Position numbers and translations under genes: made by a program. The notes under the pieces are model-generated. The model was not told the origin of the DNA. It did not search any database and was given only the letters and a program-made list of their open reading frames with translations. A stretch of DNA of 64,000 nucleotides from assembly GCF_035582795.1 (NCBI RefSeq), contig NC_134365.1:37800135-37864134 (forward strand), given 5' to 3'. How positions within the stretch are numbered: position 1 is the stretch's first letter; each line of letters begins with the position of its first letter. Of this stretch, positions 12,701-26,900 are shown piece by piece. Source of the stretch: Mycteria americana. Lineage: Eukaryota; Chordata; Aves; Ciconiiformes; Ciconiidae.

Positions 12701-15700
12701 TCAGACTCCAAAAGAAGTCGGCGTTCGCCACCAGGCCAGCCCCTTGGCAGCCACCAGCGACGGCTCCTGCCTATTTGACCTTTGATCAGCTCTTTCTTCC
12801 CAGCCAAAAACATCTGGAGATAAGTCCCCCCGTGGATTATCTGACCCTGTATCTACATTATACACCTAACCCCTCTCCAGGACAACTTGCCAGTGTTTCT
12901 CAGTGTCAGGGAGCTGTGACAGTGTGAATGACAACTCCAAAAATAGGACAGTGTCTTCAAGCATGCATACATTCAACATTTCTTATAAACAGAATGGCAA
13001 AATGTGACAGCTGTGTACAGTTGTGAGTTTAGTGGTTGTTTGGTGTTTTACAGTCTTTAAAAGACGTGCATGGTGCATTTTTTGAGCTTCTCCACTTGGA
13101 GTTGAGGTTGGGGAAAGTTATTTCATTGCTGGAAACAGAGTCTCTAATTGAGAAACATCTCCCAGATTAATCAACCAGACTCGGGGGTAGTTAGAGGGAA
13201 TTGGTCAAAACAGCCAAAGTTGGAAAAATATGTGGGTTGTGACTGGTGAAAATCCCGGTGACTTGCAAAGCCCCTCCAGCTGCTTGCCCTGTGTGGAGAG
13301 TGCCACTGATGGGGAAATTTCCAGTGTTGCCCAGCCCTTACAAATCCCTCTGACCACAGATGTTTCTCCCCCTTTTCTAGCGTCTCTTTCCCTTGCAGGC
13401 CATGTCCCCAGCAGGGAGCCCGAAACGCCACAGTTTCATCTCTTTTCTCCTTTCCCTTCTCAATACAGTTGTTCAGTTATCAGGGAGCCTCTGGACTTCA
13501 GCTGCAGGCTGGACACGAACTCCAGGTTTACAAAAAAACTAAGCAAGTTTAGTAAACAGAAGGGATTATTTATACCATCTGCACCTTAAATGCCATTTTG
13601 AGTGTTTCGGGAAAGGTCACTTAAAACTGGCAGTCCAAGACCAGCTCTATATTTACATGGGATTTTAGTGCATTTAATCATGGGGTGCGTAAAATTTACA
13701 ACATCCTAATTCGTATGTGCAAGACCTTTTTTCACTGTTCGCTACTTAGCATGAGACTTTCAGTACTTTGAAATCTAATTACTTTTATCATTGACCTCTA
13801 GAATAAATTCTAACCAGTGGTTCCTCGAAGCTAGTGTGTTTCCTTATCAACCTTTTGCCAATGTTAGCTTTGAGAAAGTCAGATTGTAACTCCAGGGCAA
13901 ATCCAAATGTGCTGTATGTTGTCTTCGGGAGAGGTCATTTCCAAAATGGGCTGTAAGAGTGGAGAGAGCTTTACTGTTAAAGCAAATATTTTTATGCTTT
14001 TAAAATATTTCTGTGCTATCTTACATATATATACACCAAAAAATATTACTATAAGCTTGGTTTTCACACTTTGTCCCTGTAAAATGTTTCATACTAACTT
14101 TCTATAAAAGTTACAGAAAAATGCACAAAACTGAAGAAAATTACTTCATGTTTCATTATTCAGGTACATTTTTAGAATGTAAAAGATATGGAATGTATTT
14201 TTTTTCTGCATAGTGTTTTGTGGGCTAATGTTGAAATATGTATGTGTAATCCCTTCTCTATAAAAAGCATACATACAATCTCTAGTCTACATACTGTCTA
14301 GTCTATTACTAACCTATGATACAAGATGAGAAGCATAGTGGGAACCAACAAAAACTGTATTTTGAAATTTTATTTTTCTATTTTCACATGCGGTCCACAG
14401 AGATACTTCTTTTTGTGTAGCCTTATTGATCATCATATGATACAAAGAAGAATCCAACCACAAGAAGATGAAATAGGACATTCAAATGGAAATGAGAAAC
14501 ATAATTTTAATTTGTGAAGGATACCATTAGCATATTTTATCAGGCAAGAGCATGTTTAATTTGTTTCAACCTCAAGCTATTAGGCTCACGTTATTTACTT
14601 TCAGAGCACCGCAGAATGACTCCAGCTGTTGCACGTGCTCCTGTTGGAAATTTTGTTGTCCCTTAGCACCTACACTTGCTGGATGACAAAGGGATCTTCT
14701 GGGGCTTTGAAATCAATGCATGTAAACTCTTCAGTGCCATCCTAATCATCGCGGAGACCTTTAGGTCTTACCTTATTATAACAAAAATATTTACAGAATA
14801 TATACAGAAAAATTTCACTATAAGAAAGAAGATCTTAAAGAAATATCCAAGAGAGACTGGAGGAAGTAATTCCAAATATGAAATCTCTGATCTAAGACCT
14901 ACTGAACTCAAAAAAAGTAGGGAAAATAAAATGTATATACAAGGAAATTAACTAAACCACCCTAGTCTCTACACGCAATATTGTGGCTTTATAATTTGCC
15001 AGTAGATTTGAGAAAGCATGACTGGCAGAGTTTGTTACGTCTGTGTTCTCCCAAACTCAGAGCGTTAGCATTGCGGGGTATGACAAGCAAAGGAAGTAGA
15101 GAGATTTCTTTCCTTTCCTTCATTTTTAAAGAAAACTTTGCTAAACTTCAATCCTAGGCACATATCACTGCTTTGCACATTTTTCTTCATACTGCAGTCA
15201 GTGCCTAAGCAATGATAAGAAATCAAATGAAAGTAAGAAGGAAATCAACATAAGTAGAGCCAATATATCAACACAATTACTGATAACAATGACACCATGT
15301 ATACCACCTTGGTTATCACCAAAAAACACTGTTCTGAACCATGTCATCTAGAGCACCCTAGATAAATTGTTCTCTTATTCTTATAATTAGGAAAAAAAAG
15401 ACAAAAGAACATTTCCACGGTCAGAAGTTTTCCAAAACAGTGTACATTATTCCTCAATGTACACAAGAAATCTTTAGCAAGAGTTGCTAAATATGCCATC
15501 CCTTGCACAGTATCAGGGCACCAGATACACATGCTCTTGGGCTTTTAAGTCTGCATGTAGATGAAACAGTCTGAAACGTCTGCCCTACGAAGGGACCAAC
15601 CTTCATCTTGGATGCTTTCTCGCAGTCCCTACTACGCCACAGAATAAAAGATAGTACCCTAGAAATTAGAGCCAGAAAGGGAAGGGAAGATCACTGTGTC

Positions 15701-15804
15701 ATTAGCCTTAATGGTGAAGGAAGAACACCCCTGGAAGACCTGCCATCAGAGTTTTATCACAAACATGCACAGGCACAGACATGTTGGCAGGAGAAATCGG
15801 GGAG

Positions 15805-15824
15805 GCAGCAGCAGCAGCAGCAGC
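15805..15824. repeat. Short (GCA)n triplet run
   Basis: Six GCA units and a partial one lie in a weakly GC-rich stretch. The length is short, and the frames across it are not supported as genes. Confidence 0.7.
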
Positions 15825-18800
15825 TCCTTCTCAGCTGCTGGGCAGGGCTGGGCAGAGCATTCAGCCTCACGCGCTTTGAGGGGGATTTCTGTACTGATTG
15901 CTTTTCTCAGAGCTACCCAGGCAACTTGTCTAAGCCGGTCTCAGATGCAACTTCACTCAGCCAAGAGAATGATCCCCAGGACAAGGCCCTTGGGACCAGC
16001 AGCTACCTGCCCAGGTAGCTACAGCGGCACCCAGAAATGAGGTGGGGTGTGGGAAATAGGTTTTTAAGAACAAAGAAGCTGAAGAAAATTTAACAAATCT
16101 TTTTTTGCAAATGTCTTCTGCCCAAATTTGTGTCAGAGGAAACTTTAGACTGACCTTTGCTGTGAATGGAATAATAAAGGAAAGACGTTTTAAAATAAAT
16201 ATAATTAATTATTGTCAACCCCAGATAAACTTTCACCCAGCACCAAATACACTTGTCCTTCCATAATGGGAGCACACGTAGCAACCCAGGGCCACATCTG
16301 TGACCATTCATTCTTCTCTTACCTTTCGTCACCCTCCCTCAGCTCCCAGCAGTGTCTTCCCATATATAATCAATTTCATTGCGCCAAACTAATATTGGCA
16401 AGAATATACCTTCCTTCTTCTCTCAGAAAAATTCATGTAGTGTAATAAAGATGAGCCCCCAAGCTGAAAATCCCATGTAGTGCAGTATTACCTGCTCTCA
16501 CCATGAACTCAGCTGGAGGCCTGCATCTTCCTTCAGTGTAAAGAAATGACCGAGGGCTCTGAAAAGTCACAGAGCTCTGTTGTAAGCCCCACGTACTAGT
16601 TGCATTAGTTTTCCTTTTGTTTCCTAGCATGATTCTCGCAGAAATACCATGTGAAAATACTTATGCTCAGGTTTTACTTTCAATAATGGATGTAAATAAA
16701 GGCATTAGTAACTCAGAAAGAGGTATGGAGGAATTTGGCCAAGAAAGTTAGAACCAATAATAGCATTTATAGTCCAGTACTGAAAATGTATCCTATATAC
16801 ACTAAAATGTATGCATTTTAAATATGATCATGAATAGAAAATCATTTCAGGGACTGGTATTTTACGAGACTTTCAAAAAGAGGTGGTGAAGAGCTCCACT
16901 CAGTTTGTTCTGAAGATGAAGCAAGAGAGCTGTTAATTGATGTCCAGGGACCACCTAGCAAAAGGAGGAAAGGTTTGTTCTCAGTAAATCCGGGATAATC
17001 CAGAACACTTTACAGTATGACATTATTCACTGCGTATGTTTGTTTGAACACAGTTCATTGCAGCTAAATATATTAAATCCACAACTTTCAGCCCAAAGCC
17101 ATTCACTTAAATTTAATGTGCTCTTACCGAAAATACAGCAAGGCAGGCAAAGGGAAATTTTTGTTTGTTTGGAAGTTGTGGGAATTGCAAGGGGGTTGGC
17201 AGGTCTTTCTTTTTATCCTCCCAGATAACAATCAAACGAGGGCTAGAGGCACTTTATAAATAGTAACAGAAAAGCATTTGATCATGGTATCAACTCACTA
17301 AAATGCCGGTTTATTTCTCTTGGCTGATGACAAGATCATCCTTTTCAAAGCACCCGTTTTAATTATTCAGTTGCAAAACAGTCAATTTTAGTGAATTTCT
17401 CCTGACACTCTCCAAAGAAATCCATATGCTGTGAAGCTGCATTTATGGACCGATTTTTTCTAATAGAAACACCCCACAGTTGACAAGGCTGCTTTAAATC
17501 ATCTGACACAGATCCAGCAAACCAATGGAGAAAGCATCTCCTCACTTTTAACACTCCCATAAAATATGTCCAGCAGTGGAGCATGAGGCTATGTCCTTTA
17601 AATCTGTTAGAGTATATAGTTCATGCATTATGTACGTATTTTTTAAAGATTAGTTGTTGTTGTTTTTTCCTTCATGCCACATCAAAACTTAAGAACAGCC
17701 AAGTGAAAAAGGGCTTGTATGCCAGAAGTTCATCTTTTTTATCCAGCTGTGTAAGATGACTTAATAAAAGATATTACTTCTGCTCGCAACCCAGGCTCCA
17801 CTAAACACATGATAAACACTCTTTTTGAAAGACCCTCCCAACCTCTATCTGCAATAAAACTTTACAGGTTATGCATAACAGCATATGTTAGGGTTATTTG
17901 TGAGGGTACTTCTATCCTTCCGGCTGGTCTCTGTAACAGCCAAAATAAACAGAGAAGAGGAGGACAAACTCCTTCTAGTTCCTAGCAGCCGTCTAGGGAG
18001 CCCCGCAAACACCTTGTCATTTCTGAATGCCAGTCTGGCATTATTGAGTTGGAATCTGGAATCTGAATATGGTATCTGGAATAATTGAGTTAATTATTCT
18101 ACAGCCAGAGCCTACAGGTTGGTATGTGAAGGCTGTTGTGCCGACCGCTTTTAAGCATTATTTTTTGAGACAACTCCCCACTCCCAAATTCATTCGAAGC
18201 ATCACTTCAAATGCTTAGGGTGTTTTTGACAGCGAGTCTGCAGGGGAAGTGCCCTTTACAGGCTGTAAAGTTAAGTAAAATCATCAAACTCAAACAATTG
18301 AATCAAGTCTGTTTCTGTGCACAACTGGCAACAACTCATTTCTAAAACATTTTTCACTGAGATAGAGGCAAGAAATTGATATATTAATTAATAACGGGGG
18401 GTGAACAACATCCTTGTTCTTTTCCCCGTGCCATGTTTCTTCACCGGCTGCAGAAGGGGGAAGCAGCGTGCGGAGAAGTGCATCCACTCGGTGCCCTCTG
18501 ACGCTTTCCATACCCAGCCTGGGCACCGGCACCCAGAATGTAACACTTCATCGTAGTTTAAAAGAGTGTTTCCAGGAGGAGTCTCTGCACCAGACATCCT
18601 GGTTCTGTGCCGTGCTGATGGGCGCTGCAGGAGCTGGAAAGGCTGGTGCAGTTAGGACAGTGGTGAGCACTTCTTCCTGTGTTAGAAAAGCTTCAAAACG
18701 AGCTCGTTGCCATCAGGAGGCCCCCGTTGTGGGTCTTGCAAGCATCACGGTTCAAACTTCCATTTTTCAAGTTACTTTTCACTGTTTTCTATTCATACCA

Positions 18801-19274
18801 CAACGGAAGCTGCCATACATGCATTAGTATGACTGAGGAATCGATTAATCAAACACCAGTAGCAGTATCATCTTGGAAGTGTACTTCTAAGCTGCTATGA
18901 ATCTGAAGACCTTACTCAAGCAGAAGAAATCGCTAGCTGAAATCTTCCCAGTTGGTTTGGAGCCTGACACTGGGGCTGTCCTTCGCCTCCTTTGCCCCCA
19001 AATCACCCCTGCAGAATTAGCTGAGAGTCACTGGCACAGTAAATGCTGCTCTGCGCTGCTCCGGCAGCCCTGTGCTCGTCTGAACTGGCAAGAGAGCCAG
19101 CTGGCATCCAGCTTCTCGTGTTGCCAAAACAAAGCAAAATAACTGCAGTGAACAGTTTTCCTTGCTTTGTATTTTTCTGTATATGTATCTAGTCCACTGA
19201 GCAAACGGTTTTGCAAGATTCATATTTTTTTGCAGGTATATATTCAATGAAGTGAATAGTTTTCCTTGAAATAG

Positions 19275-19313
19275 AGTGTGCGTGTGTATGTATATGTGTA
19301 TATATATATATAT
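19275..19313. repeat. (TG)n/(TA)n microsatellite
   Basis: An imperfect alternating purine-pyrimidine run GTGTGCGTGTGTATGTATAT leads into a TATATATATA block. It is a dinucleotide microsatellite. Confidence 0.85.
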
Positions 19314-22300
19314 GCCATGAAAAGTCCCTGCTCGTGCCACTGTTTGGGCAGCAAACTCCTACTGAGGTGCATCGCCTGCATTGAAATCAAGCAGCATAGG
19401 TAATGAGTGGGACTCAGACACCTCTATTCCAGGAAGATCTCAGCTAAAGCTGCTGAATTAAGTTGCTAAGCACTGTCCTCGTTAATAACTGACTAGTAAC
19501 GCGAAAAGGGAAGCGGCAAGTTTTGGCAGACTTTGACAAGCTGTGTAAATCAAGCACTGAGTACACAGAGGGCTTTTAGGCCACACCAGATGCTCGCAGC
19601 CAGGTCCCCCCAGCCTGCTTGTCCTGCTAATGGATTAAACTGTCACGGCGTGGCCGAATGTAAACACCATGCGAACAGCAGAGCCTTAAACAGCCGGTGC
19701 CCAGGGTTCAGAGACCCTGGAGCCCCGGCGGGGGGACAAGGAAGCCACTCCGAGCCCAGCTGTGCCCATGCCAGAGCCCCCGGAGGGGCAGGGGCCGGGG
19801 CGGTGAGCCCCGGGCTCCCCGCTGCCCCGGCACTGGGGGATTGCTCTGCTCCCCTCTCTCACCCAGCAGATAGCTTCATCTCAGTCCCATTAACGTTACC
19901 CGGAGCATTTATTAGCACCGTCAGAAGCCACCTGTATAAAACCGAACAGACTGTTTTCTACCTTTGCTCTTCCATTGCTGGCCCTCTTCTGAGGACAGAA
20001 GCCCATCAGCCCGTTTCCTTACCCAGTAGCCACAAATCTGCTGAGGGTCGGCACACATCAAATCTTATCACGGGGAAGCAGAACCGATGTATGCTCTTCT
20101 CAAACACAATTAGGGCGAAGCATTATTTCTTCTGGGTGTAGAGAAGGCAACCGATGGTAGCCTTTGGCTGCAGGGCTCCATCTCCTGGTTTTAGGAAGAT
20201 ACTGTACGGCGTAAGGAAACAGCTCGTTTTCAAAATACCTAAGAAAAGAGGACATTATTGATATACTGGAGAGATACCAATTCATTGGGTTAAAAACCTA
20301 TGTTATTCTTTATTTCTGAAGTAGTGCAAACATTACAAAAATTTTATGACAATGTATGCTGCTTCTGTGTAGCTTCAATCTTGCTTCCTTGAGATGAAAT
20401 TAAAATCCTTTGACCACATAGGATATTCCTGCTGTCATTGAAGCAGCGTGTCTACACTGGAAGGGACTGCTCTTCTGCCTTAGCCTTTGACTAGTTGCAT
20501 TGAATAAGATATACCTAGTTGTTTTTCTCAGCCCTATCATCCTCAGAGAAAGTAGAGAGAGCAAAATGCACATGTCAAAACATTGCAAAGAGGCATTTCG
20601 CTATGTTTTCCCTTTTCTAGGACATGGTCAGTGGGGACATCACCTCAGATGTGGGGAGTGGAACGGCTCCTCAGGACACACAACTTTGCAGATCCCCCAT
20701 CATCTTCCCCTACAGGCTACATCTTACCAGCACCCCCAGCTCTGCCCAGATATGCTGGAAATACTGACCATTAGTATGGGAAGTGTCCTCACTAGCACCA
20801 AATAATTTTGAAATGCATTCTCTTTGGGGTTTTGTCTCAATCGAATGAAAAGAATGGGAGAATCCTTTCACGTATTTATCACCCACATGCTAGTCAGAAA
20901 CACGTAAACAGCAATGTGTTTAGGCCACAGACCCGAAGCCAGCTACCAGCGTAGGGATTGCCGCACTTCCCTGCGCTGCCTCGGTGCAAAGGCCGAGCAA
21001 CTCAAAAAAAATAATCACAGCAGAGCGTAGCATTTGGGCCAACCACTCTAACAGCAATCCTTGTATGAGAAGTGAGACCCAGCTTTACTCCCAAATACTA
21101 TCGTTCAAAAGCAGTCTTATACATACATAAAACGTACCTGAAAGGTAGGATGAAGGTCAGACCTTGAGGCGATCTGCAAAGGCAATGTCAGTGGAGGAAA
21201 TGCAGCATTTGCAGTGAAATGAGTAAGACAACCTGGTATATAAGAAAAAGGTAAGTTTAGTGGAAATCACCCAATGTAAAACTCCTGCCTATTATTTTTA
21301 ATTATTTAAGAGAAAGGTTTTTTATTTCAAGCTATGTATTATTAATGACGACTCACAGTGCAGTATCAGAGGAGGCATTGAGAAAAGTCAGCACTCATCA
21401 CAGTCATTATTTACAGCTAATATTTGATCATCAGTCCAAAAGGCAAAGCATGTCAAGGAAATACCAGATCCCTCCATCACAAACCTTGCGGTGTGAGTTT
21501 CTCTCTTCTTATCTGTCGTTCACACAGCCAGAAAAATCCTTTCAGTTCTTCTTGTACAATATTCTAAGGGGCCTCTCCTTATCTTCCCAGTCTCTCTGAA
21601 GTCAATGGAAATTTCCTGCTTTGCAGTGGTGATGCATCTAGTCCCATCTCTTTAAAAATACCACTACGGGCAGGAATAATGATTCCTCTTCACAATAGAT
21701 AATACTCCACATGGATCTGACATTTTCAAAGGCTGGGGAGGTAGACATGCAGGACTTAAAGACATTTGATGCGAGTTTCATTTTGCCCTGTCCTTCTCAC
21801 AGTCTCCTTGAACATCACACATTTTTCATACACCAATGGATACAAAAAATTTTAATTTTCTGTCATGAGGTGCTGTTTCAACTATGTTGCCAGGCATCTA
21901 TTTTCCCCAAAGAATATTTTGCCTGCCAATGGATGACATAAATATAACTGATGGTGTGATGCTGAAAGGCAATTTCAATGTAAATGAGCTACATGAGAAC
22001 ACGAAGATTTCAAATGTAGCAGCTTTCCTGTGTCTGTAATAAATGACAGGTTACTCTGCCCAGTGATCTCAGTATATGTTGAGGAGTATTGTGGCAGTTA
22101 AGTATGACCAGATTTCAGGCATTTTGCAATACAGTAAAGTGACCATTAACAAATACTTCCAACAATCCTGTTGATCAGGCTCTGGTACCTCTGATTAGGC
22201 CATGCAGCGTTTTCTGCTGCATCATTCTCATTGAAACATGAAAAAAGCATGGGAATGAGTCACCATATTGTACTTTTTTATCTTTCCTCTTTTTTTTGGA

Positions 22301-22810
22301 GGATAGTACTTACGCACAACTAGGTTACAAAGTACTATTTCATATCACCAATATTTGAAAAAATAATTTGGCCAAAACCATTATTTTGTTAAAATAACTT
22401 AAGCATAAGGCCAAATGGAGGCAAGAGCTTGATAATATCTTGAAATCAGACCAGCCTTAGATTTGCCTGCGTTTAAAATGGCAAATGAGCCACTGGGAAC
22501 TGAATCCTCCCAACTTTACAAAGCCAAAATGTCCATTTACTTCACCCCCTACACAGCTTCTAGATATCACCCATGAGGGTATTGTACACGACTACCATGT
22601 TCCTCTAACTTACACCTTCAGTTGTTGCCTAGGGTGGTGGCTAGTGGCTCTGTCCTTTCATGACTCTCTGGAAACCGTGGCAGGGCTGGCTTCTGCGAGG
22701 CTATAGCTGAGGACACGGGGGTAGGGCACCGTGCTCCCTTGCTCACCATTCTGGCTGTGCCCTGCACAGACGATGGTAATAGTAAAGTGAGGGGAGAAAG
22801 CCTCTACAGG

Positions 22811-23920
22811 TGTGGTGCCCAGGTGGCCCAGGTGCCCACCAGGTGCCCACCAAGCCGCTTTCTCACTCCCCCTCCTCAGCAGGACAGGGGGAGAAAATAT
22901 GATTAAAAGCTCATGGGTCAAGATAAGGACAGGGAGATCGCTCACCAGTTACCGTCATGGGCAAAACAGACTCAACTTGAGGAAGATTAATTTAATTTAT
23001 TGCAAATTAATGACAGAGCAGGATAGCGAGAAATAAGATTAAATCTAAAAACACCTTCCCCCCACCCCTCCCTTCTTCCCGGGCTCAACTTCACTCCCGA
23101 TTTCTCTACCTCCTCCCCCTGAGCAGTGCAGGGGGCCGGGGAATGGGGGTTGCGGTCAGTTCATCACACCTTGTCTCTGCCGCTCCTTCCTCCTCACACT
23201 CTTCCCCGGCTCCAGCATGGACATATCCACAGGATACAGTCCTGCATGAGCTACTCCAGCACAAGTCCTTCCCGTAGGCTGCAGTTCTTCAAGAACAGTT
23301 CCAGCACGGGTCCTTTCCACGGGGTGCAGTCCTTCAGGAACAGACTGCTCTAGCGTGGGTCCCCCGCAGGGCCAGAGGTCCTGCCAGAAAACCTTCTCCA
23401 GTGTGGGCTCCTCTCCAGGGGCCACAGTTCCTGCCAGGAGCCTTCTCTGGCATGGGTTCTCCACGGGCTGCAGCTTTCTCCAGGGCATATCTGCCTGCTT
23501 CAGTGTGGGGTCCTCCACGGGCTGCAGGTGGATATCTGCTCCACCGATGACCTCCATGGGCTGCACAGGGACAACCTTCCTCCCCATGGTCTTCACCATG
23601 GGCTGCAGGGGAATCTCTGCTCCAGTGCCTGGAGCACCTCCTCCCCCTCCTTCTTCTCTGACCTTGGTGTCTGCAGAGTTGTTTCTCACATTTTTCTCAC
23701 TCCTCTCCCTCACAGCTGCTGCTCGGCATTTTTTACCCTTTCTTAAATACGTTATTGCAGAGGTGCTACCAACATTGCTGACAGGCTCAGCTTTGACCAG
23801 CGGTTGGTCTGTCTTGGAGCCAGGTCTCCAACATGGGGGCAGCTCCTGGTGTCTTCTCACAGAAGCCACCCCTGCAGCTCCCCCGCTACCAAAGCCTTGC
23901 CACGCAAACCCAGTATAGCA
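22811..23920 (-). mobile_element. Long avian ERV LTR (solo), minus strand
   Basis: Read on the minus strand, the element starts near 23920 (TGCTATACTGGGTTTGCGTG), has a TATA-like GTATTTAAGA at 23742-23751, then about 700 bp of GC-rich imperfect repeats, then AATAAA at 22996-23001. It closes near 22811 with a GGGGGAGTGAGAAAGCGGCT segment that resembles the end of the 37-kb LTR, and CACCACA. I recognise this sequence as a widespread bird LTR but cannot name the family with certainty. The ends are approximate: I could not find a convincing target duplication. No internal retroviral genes lie on either side. It carries a 237-codon open frame (23156-23869), described in the findings. Confidence 0.75.
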
Positions 23921-26900
23921 GGCAACGCTTTCAGTAGTCCACCCTCATGATGAATGTCAGTCAAGCCCAGATCTATCATATTTTAAATCTGCTTATGGGA
24001 GTTAGTATCAGCTTTTGGTCAATGTTCCCAGTGAAACGGAGCTGCTGCTGTATCAATGTACAGCTGATGTTATTGAACAGCACATCACTAGATACGGCGA
24101 GGAAAATGGGAGTCAGCCGAGCAGACAGCTGGAGACTGAATTCTGATTTTTAGGAGAGCAGGTAGTCCATGCTTCAAGCCAGTAGAAATCAAATGTGTTA
24201 AGTGCCACAAATTCTCCCACTGCATTCCCTAATTATATTCCTGACTCATTTAAAGCTGAATTCTGAAAATGATTGCAGCAGTATATGATGCTTAATGCTT
24301 TATGTAGCCTACATAAAATGCTCCGCTGCTTCTTTTGTGGTATTGTTTCTTTGTTTACTTTTTTCCTTTCTTTTTTTTGTACACATTTTTGTATGCATCC
24401 TTTTTCTGCACACAGTTTTGAAATGCATAATGAGATGTCAAAGTGCAACGAGGTCACAGAATTATAGCTTCGGTTTTCCTGATTTTATTTACTATTGAAT
24501 TTCAGAATGCATATTTTCTACTGCCCTGAGAATAATGAAATTCAACACAACTACTTAAAAAAGATGGGGAAATCTATACAGTGTTCTGGTTTGTTCTAGG
24601 GAAAGCTGCATCTGTGAATCACTACATTTCCATTATGTCCCCAGACTATCGTTACTTGCCTTTCCTCTCTACAGTGTATTATTCTCTGACTTCTTGGCTG
24701 TACCATAAGGATGAGTATTTGTTTCCTGAAGGCGGACAGGAATTTTTTTATCCTCCAGTTGAAAGGGGTGGTGTATCGTTCATGCCTGCATTATCTATAA
24801 CAGTGTTTCTCAAACAAGGGACCAGGGCTGATAAGGATGCATGTCAGTCTTGAGTGCAGATAGCAACCCATGGTAGTTGAAGCCTTTGAGTAGGTCTCTG
24901 AAGATTTTGAGGCAGACGCCAGCCTGCTTTTCCAGGCATAATCCCCCACGTGTCAGCTGTGGCTTTCTTAAATATAAAGGTATGGATCAAGCTCTTTATT
25001 TTTGTTCTGCGTTCCCAATAGCTGTGTTACTCTGAGGAGGAGTGGGGACGTGTTGTGCAAATTACATCCTGTTTGTACTTGGTGCCTGCTAAAGTAGCAG
25101 CTCCACTGCCTACAAGCAGCTAATTCCGCCTCTAATATGGTGATTTACAGAGGCTGGTAATGAGTTTCCCACAAGCGAGTTTTCCTTCGTAACCATTATC
25201 ACGCAGCTATGGACAGTCCCTACCACTTCACGGCGCAGGCAGGAGGAAAGGGTTGTCTCAGGGAGGGTGAGACAAGAGGCTGGCGCGGGGCAATGAGGCC
25301 GGCGTGCGGAGTGGGTCTTGCTGTGAATCCCGATGCCCCTTCACAAGTGCTCACCAGCGCTGGAGAAGCACCCCAGGGTGACTGGAGAGGACCTGCTGGG
25401 CAGCACCGGGGAGAGAAAGGCTGAGGACGTGTGTGGCTCTTATCTGCACTTGTCTGCATTGATAAAAAAAAGTTGAACCTCTTTCGGACACATACTTTTG
25501 ATACAGGAATTATTTTAGAGGGATTTTTGCTGCTCTTCATTGGACACTAACTTTTGCCTGATGCACCTCTTTGTAATTAATTTGCTTTGCTTCCTAGTGA
25601 ATACAACATGTTCAATCAATGACGAATATTTTGAGGCCACCTTTTGTGGCTAGACCCAGGTAAAGTGGGTTTACTGTAATCAGGGCTCTGGCTCTGAGAT
25701 CTATTCCCTCAGTCAATCATAGGGCTTACAGAAAGGCCATGTAACTCATGGCCTGAAGCCAGACCTTTTTAACATCACCCCCTTACGGGCTCGGTTCGAT
25801 GGTGGTGAGTAAACATTTACTTCATAGCTTACTTCTGGCACAGTGCAGAGTTAGAACAAGCTAGAAATTCCTATTTTACTTTTATGAGCCCAAAAACTTA
25901 CTCCTTTAAATACAGATGATTTGGCATATTTCATTATACCACCAAAATTTACATAATTGCATTTGAAACTGATTCACACAGAGATCTTAGATATGCAGGT
26001 AAGTTCTCATATCCCTTCTAGCAAAGAAAAAAACGATCACCCCAGAGCGTGTAGAAGGGTAATTTCACTCAGTTCACTACCAGACTTGCTCAAGCGTAAA
26101 GATGCAAATATGAAAATCGACAACACTTTTCACTTTTTTTTTTTTTCTGATTTTGCACGACTCTTGAAGCTTCCAAGAGCTTCCATTGCTTTGCTCAGAT
26201 AAATTTGCCTCTGGGCGAAAAGGATGAGACCATTGGGAGCTGCTGGTGCAAGATGGATGGGACTCTCTCTCACAAATGCCTACGTATTTCCAGCCTCCTG
26301 CAAAGAGCTGATTCCAGTCCTCCCTCTCTGTCATTCAAATGCCAGAAACAACAGAGGTAGGCAGCAGACACTGGAGACATCAGAATTACTTTTACAAGCT
26401 GGGGCGGCATCCCCTAAATGCCACAGTAGCTATGATGAGAGACAGAACATAGCATACACAAATGTAATTGAGTTCCAGTTTTACCACATGACATGTTTTA
26501 TTCATAGGGTATACTACATATTTTTTAAATTGCTTCTTGCCATTTAAGCAGGTTTTGCAGGGAGAGACATTATGTTTTTTAAAGCAGTTGATAGAGTTGG
26601 AAAAAGTGGGCAAGTTTTCGTGCTCGGAGTTCCTTCATCAGCCCTGACAAGCTGCAAGTCCTTGCTACTGCTTGTTCAAATGACTTTGCTTGGCAGTGAG
26701 GGGGAGGAGAGGAGAAAGGGGGGAAAGAGAAAGAAGGGTCATGGAAAGGTGGCACACAGAAACACCCTGTCTGCATTTCCGCTGTCAAACCTTTTCACTT
26801 CTTTATTATCTATCTACCAGAAACTGTCTTTTCCAGTTTTTCTGTATATATATGATTATTTCAGAAGCTTCAGTGCAGTATCCTCATTTGATTAGAGCTG

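Larger units (their letters stand above)
2688..22810. other. Intergenic desert without recognisable gene
   Basis: Twenty kilobases of mostly AT-rich sequence with short chance frames only. GC-richer patches occur at 2840-3140, 4640-4830, 8880-9240 and 19540-19880. A 14-bp direct repeat (GTAGTACTAAAAAG) occurs at 5727 and 5796. Apart from the hairpin at 9743 and short simple repeats, I recognise no transposon or RNA. The 8880-9240 patch has an LTR-like flavour but no ends that I can define. Confidence 0.6.

Noticed and set aside
13230-13589. 119-codon plus-strand frame
   Set aside because: Overlapped by an 86-codon minus-strand frame. Composition and content look random.
23355-23918. 187-codon plus-strand frame in the 23-kb LTR
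   Set aside because: It is the mirror of the repetitive LTR sequence and runs against the LTR's own transcription signals.
24582-24610. TGTTCTGGTTT resembling the LTR start seen at 37097
   Set aside because: Similarity ends after about 11 bases, and no LTR body or end follows.
24801-24816. hAT-like terminal CAGTGTTTCTCAAAC
   Set aside because: No matching inverted end, 8-bp target duplication or transposase remnant was found nearby. A similar CAGAGTTTCTCAACC at 8651 is also unpaired.
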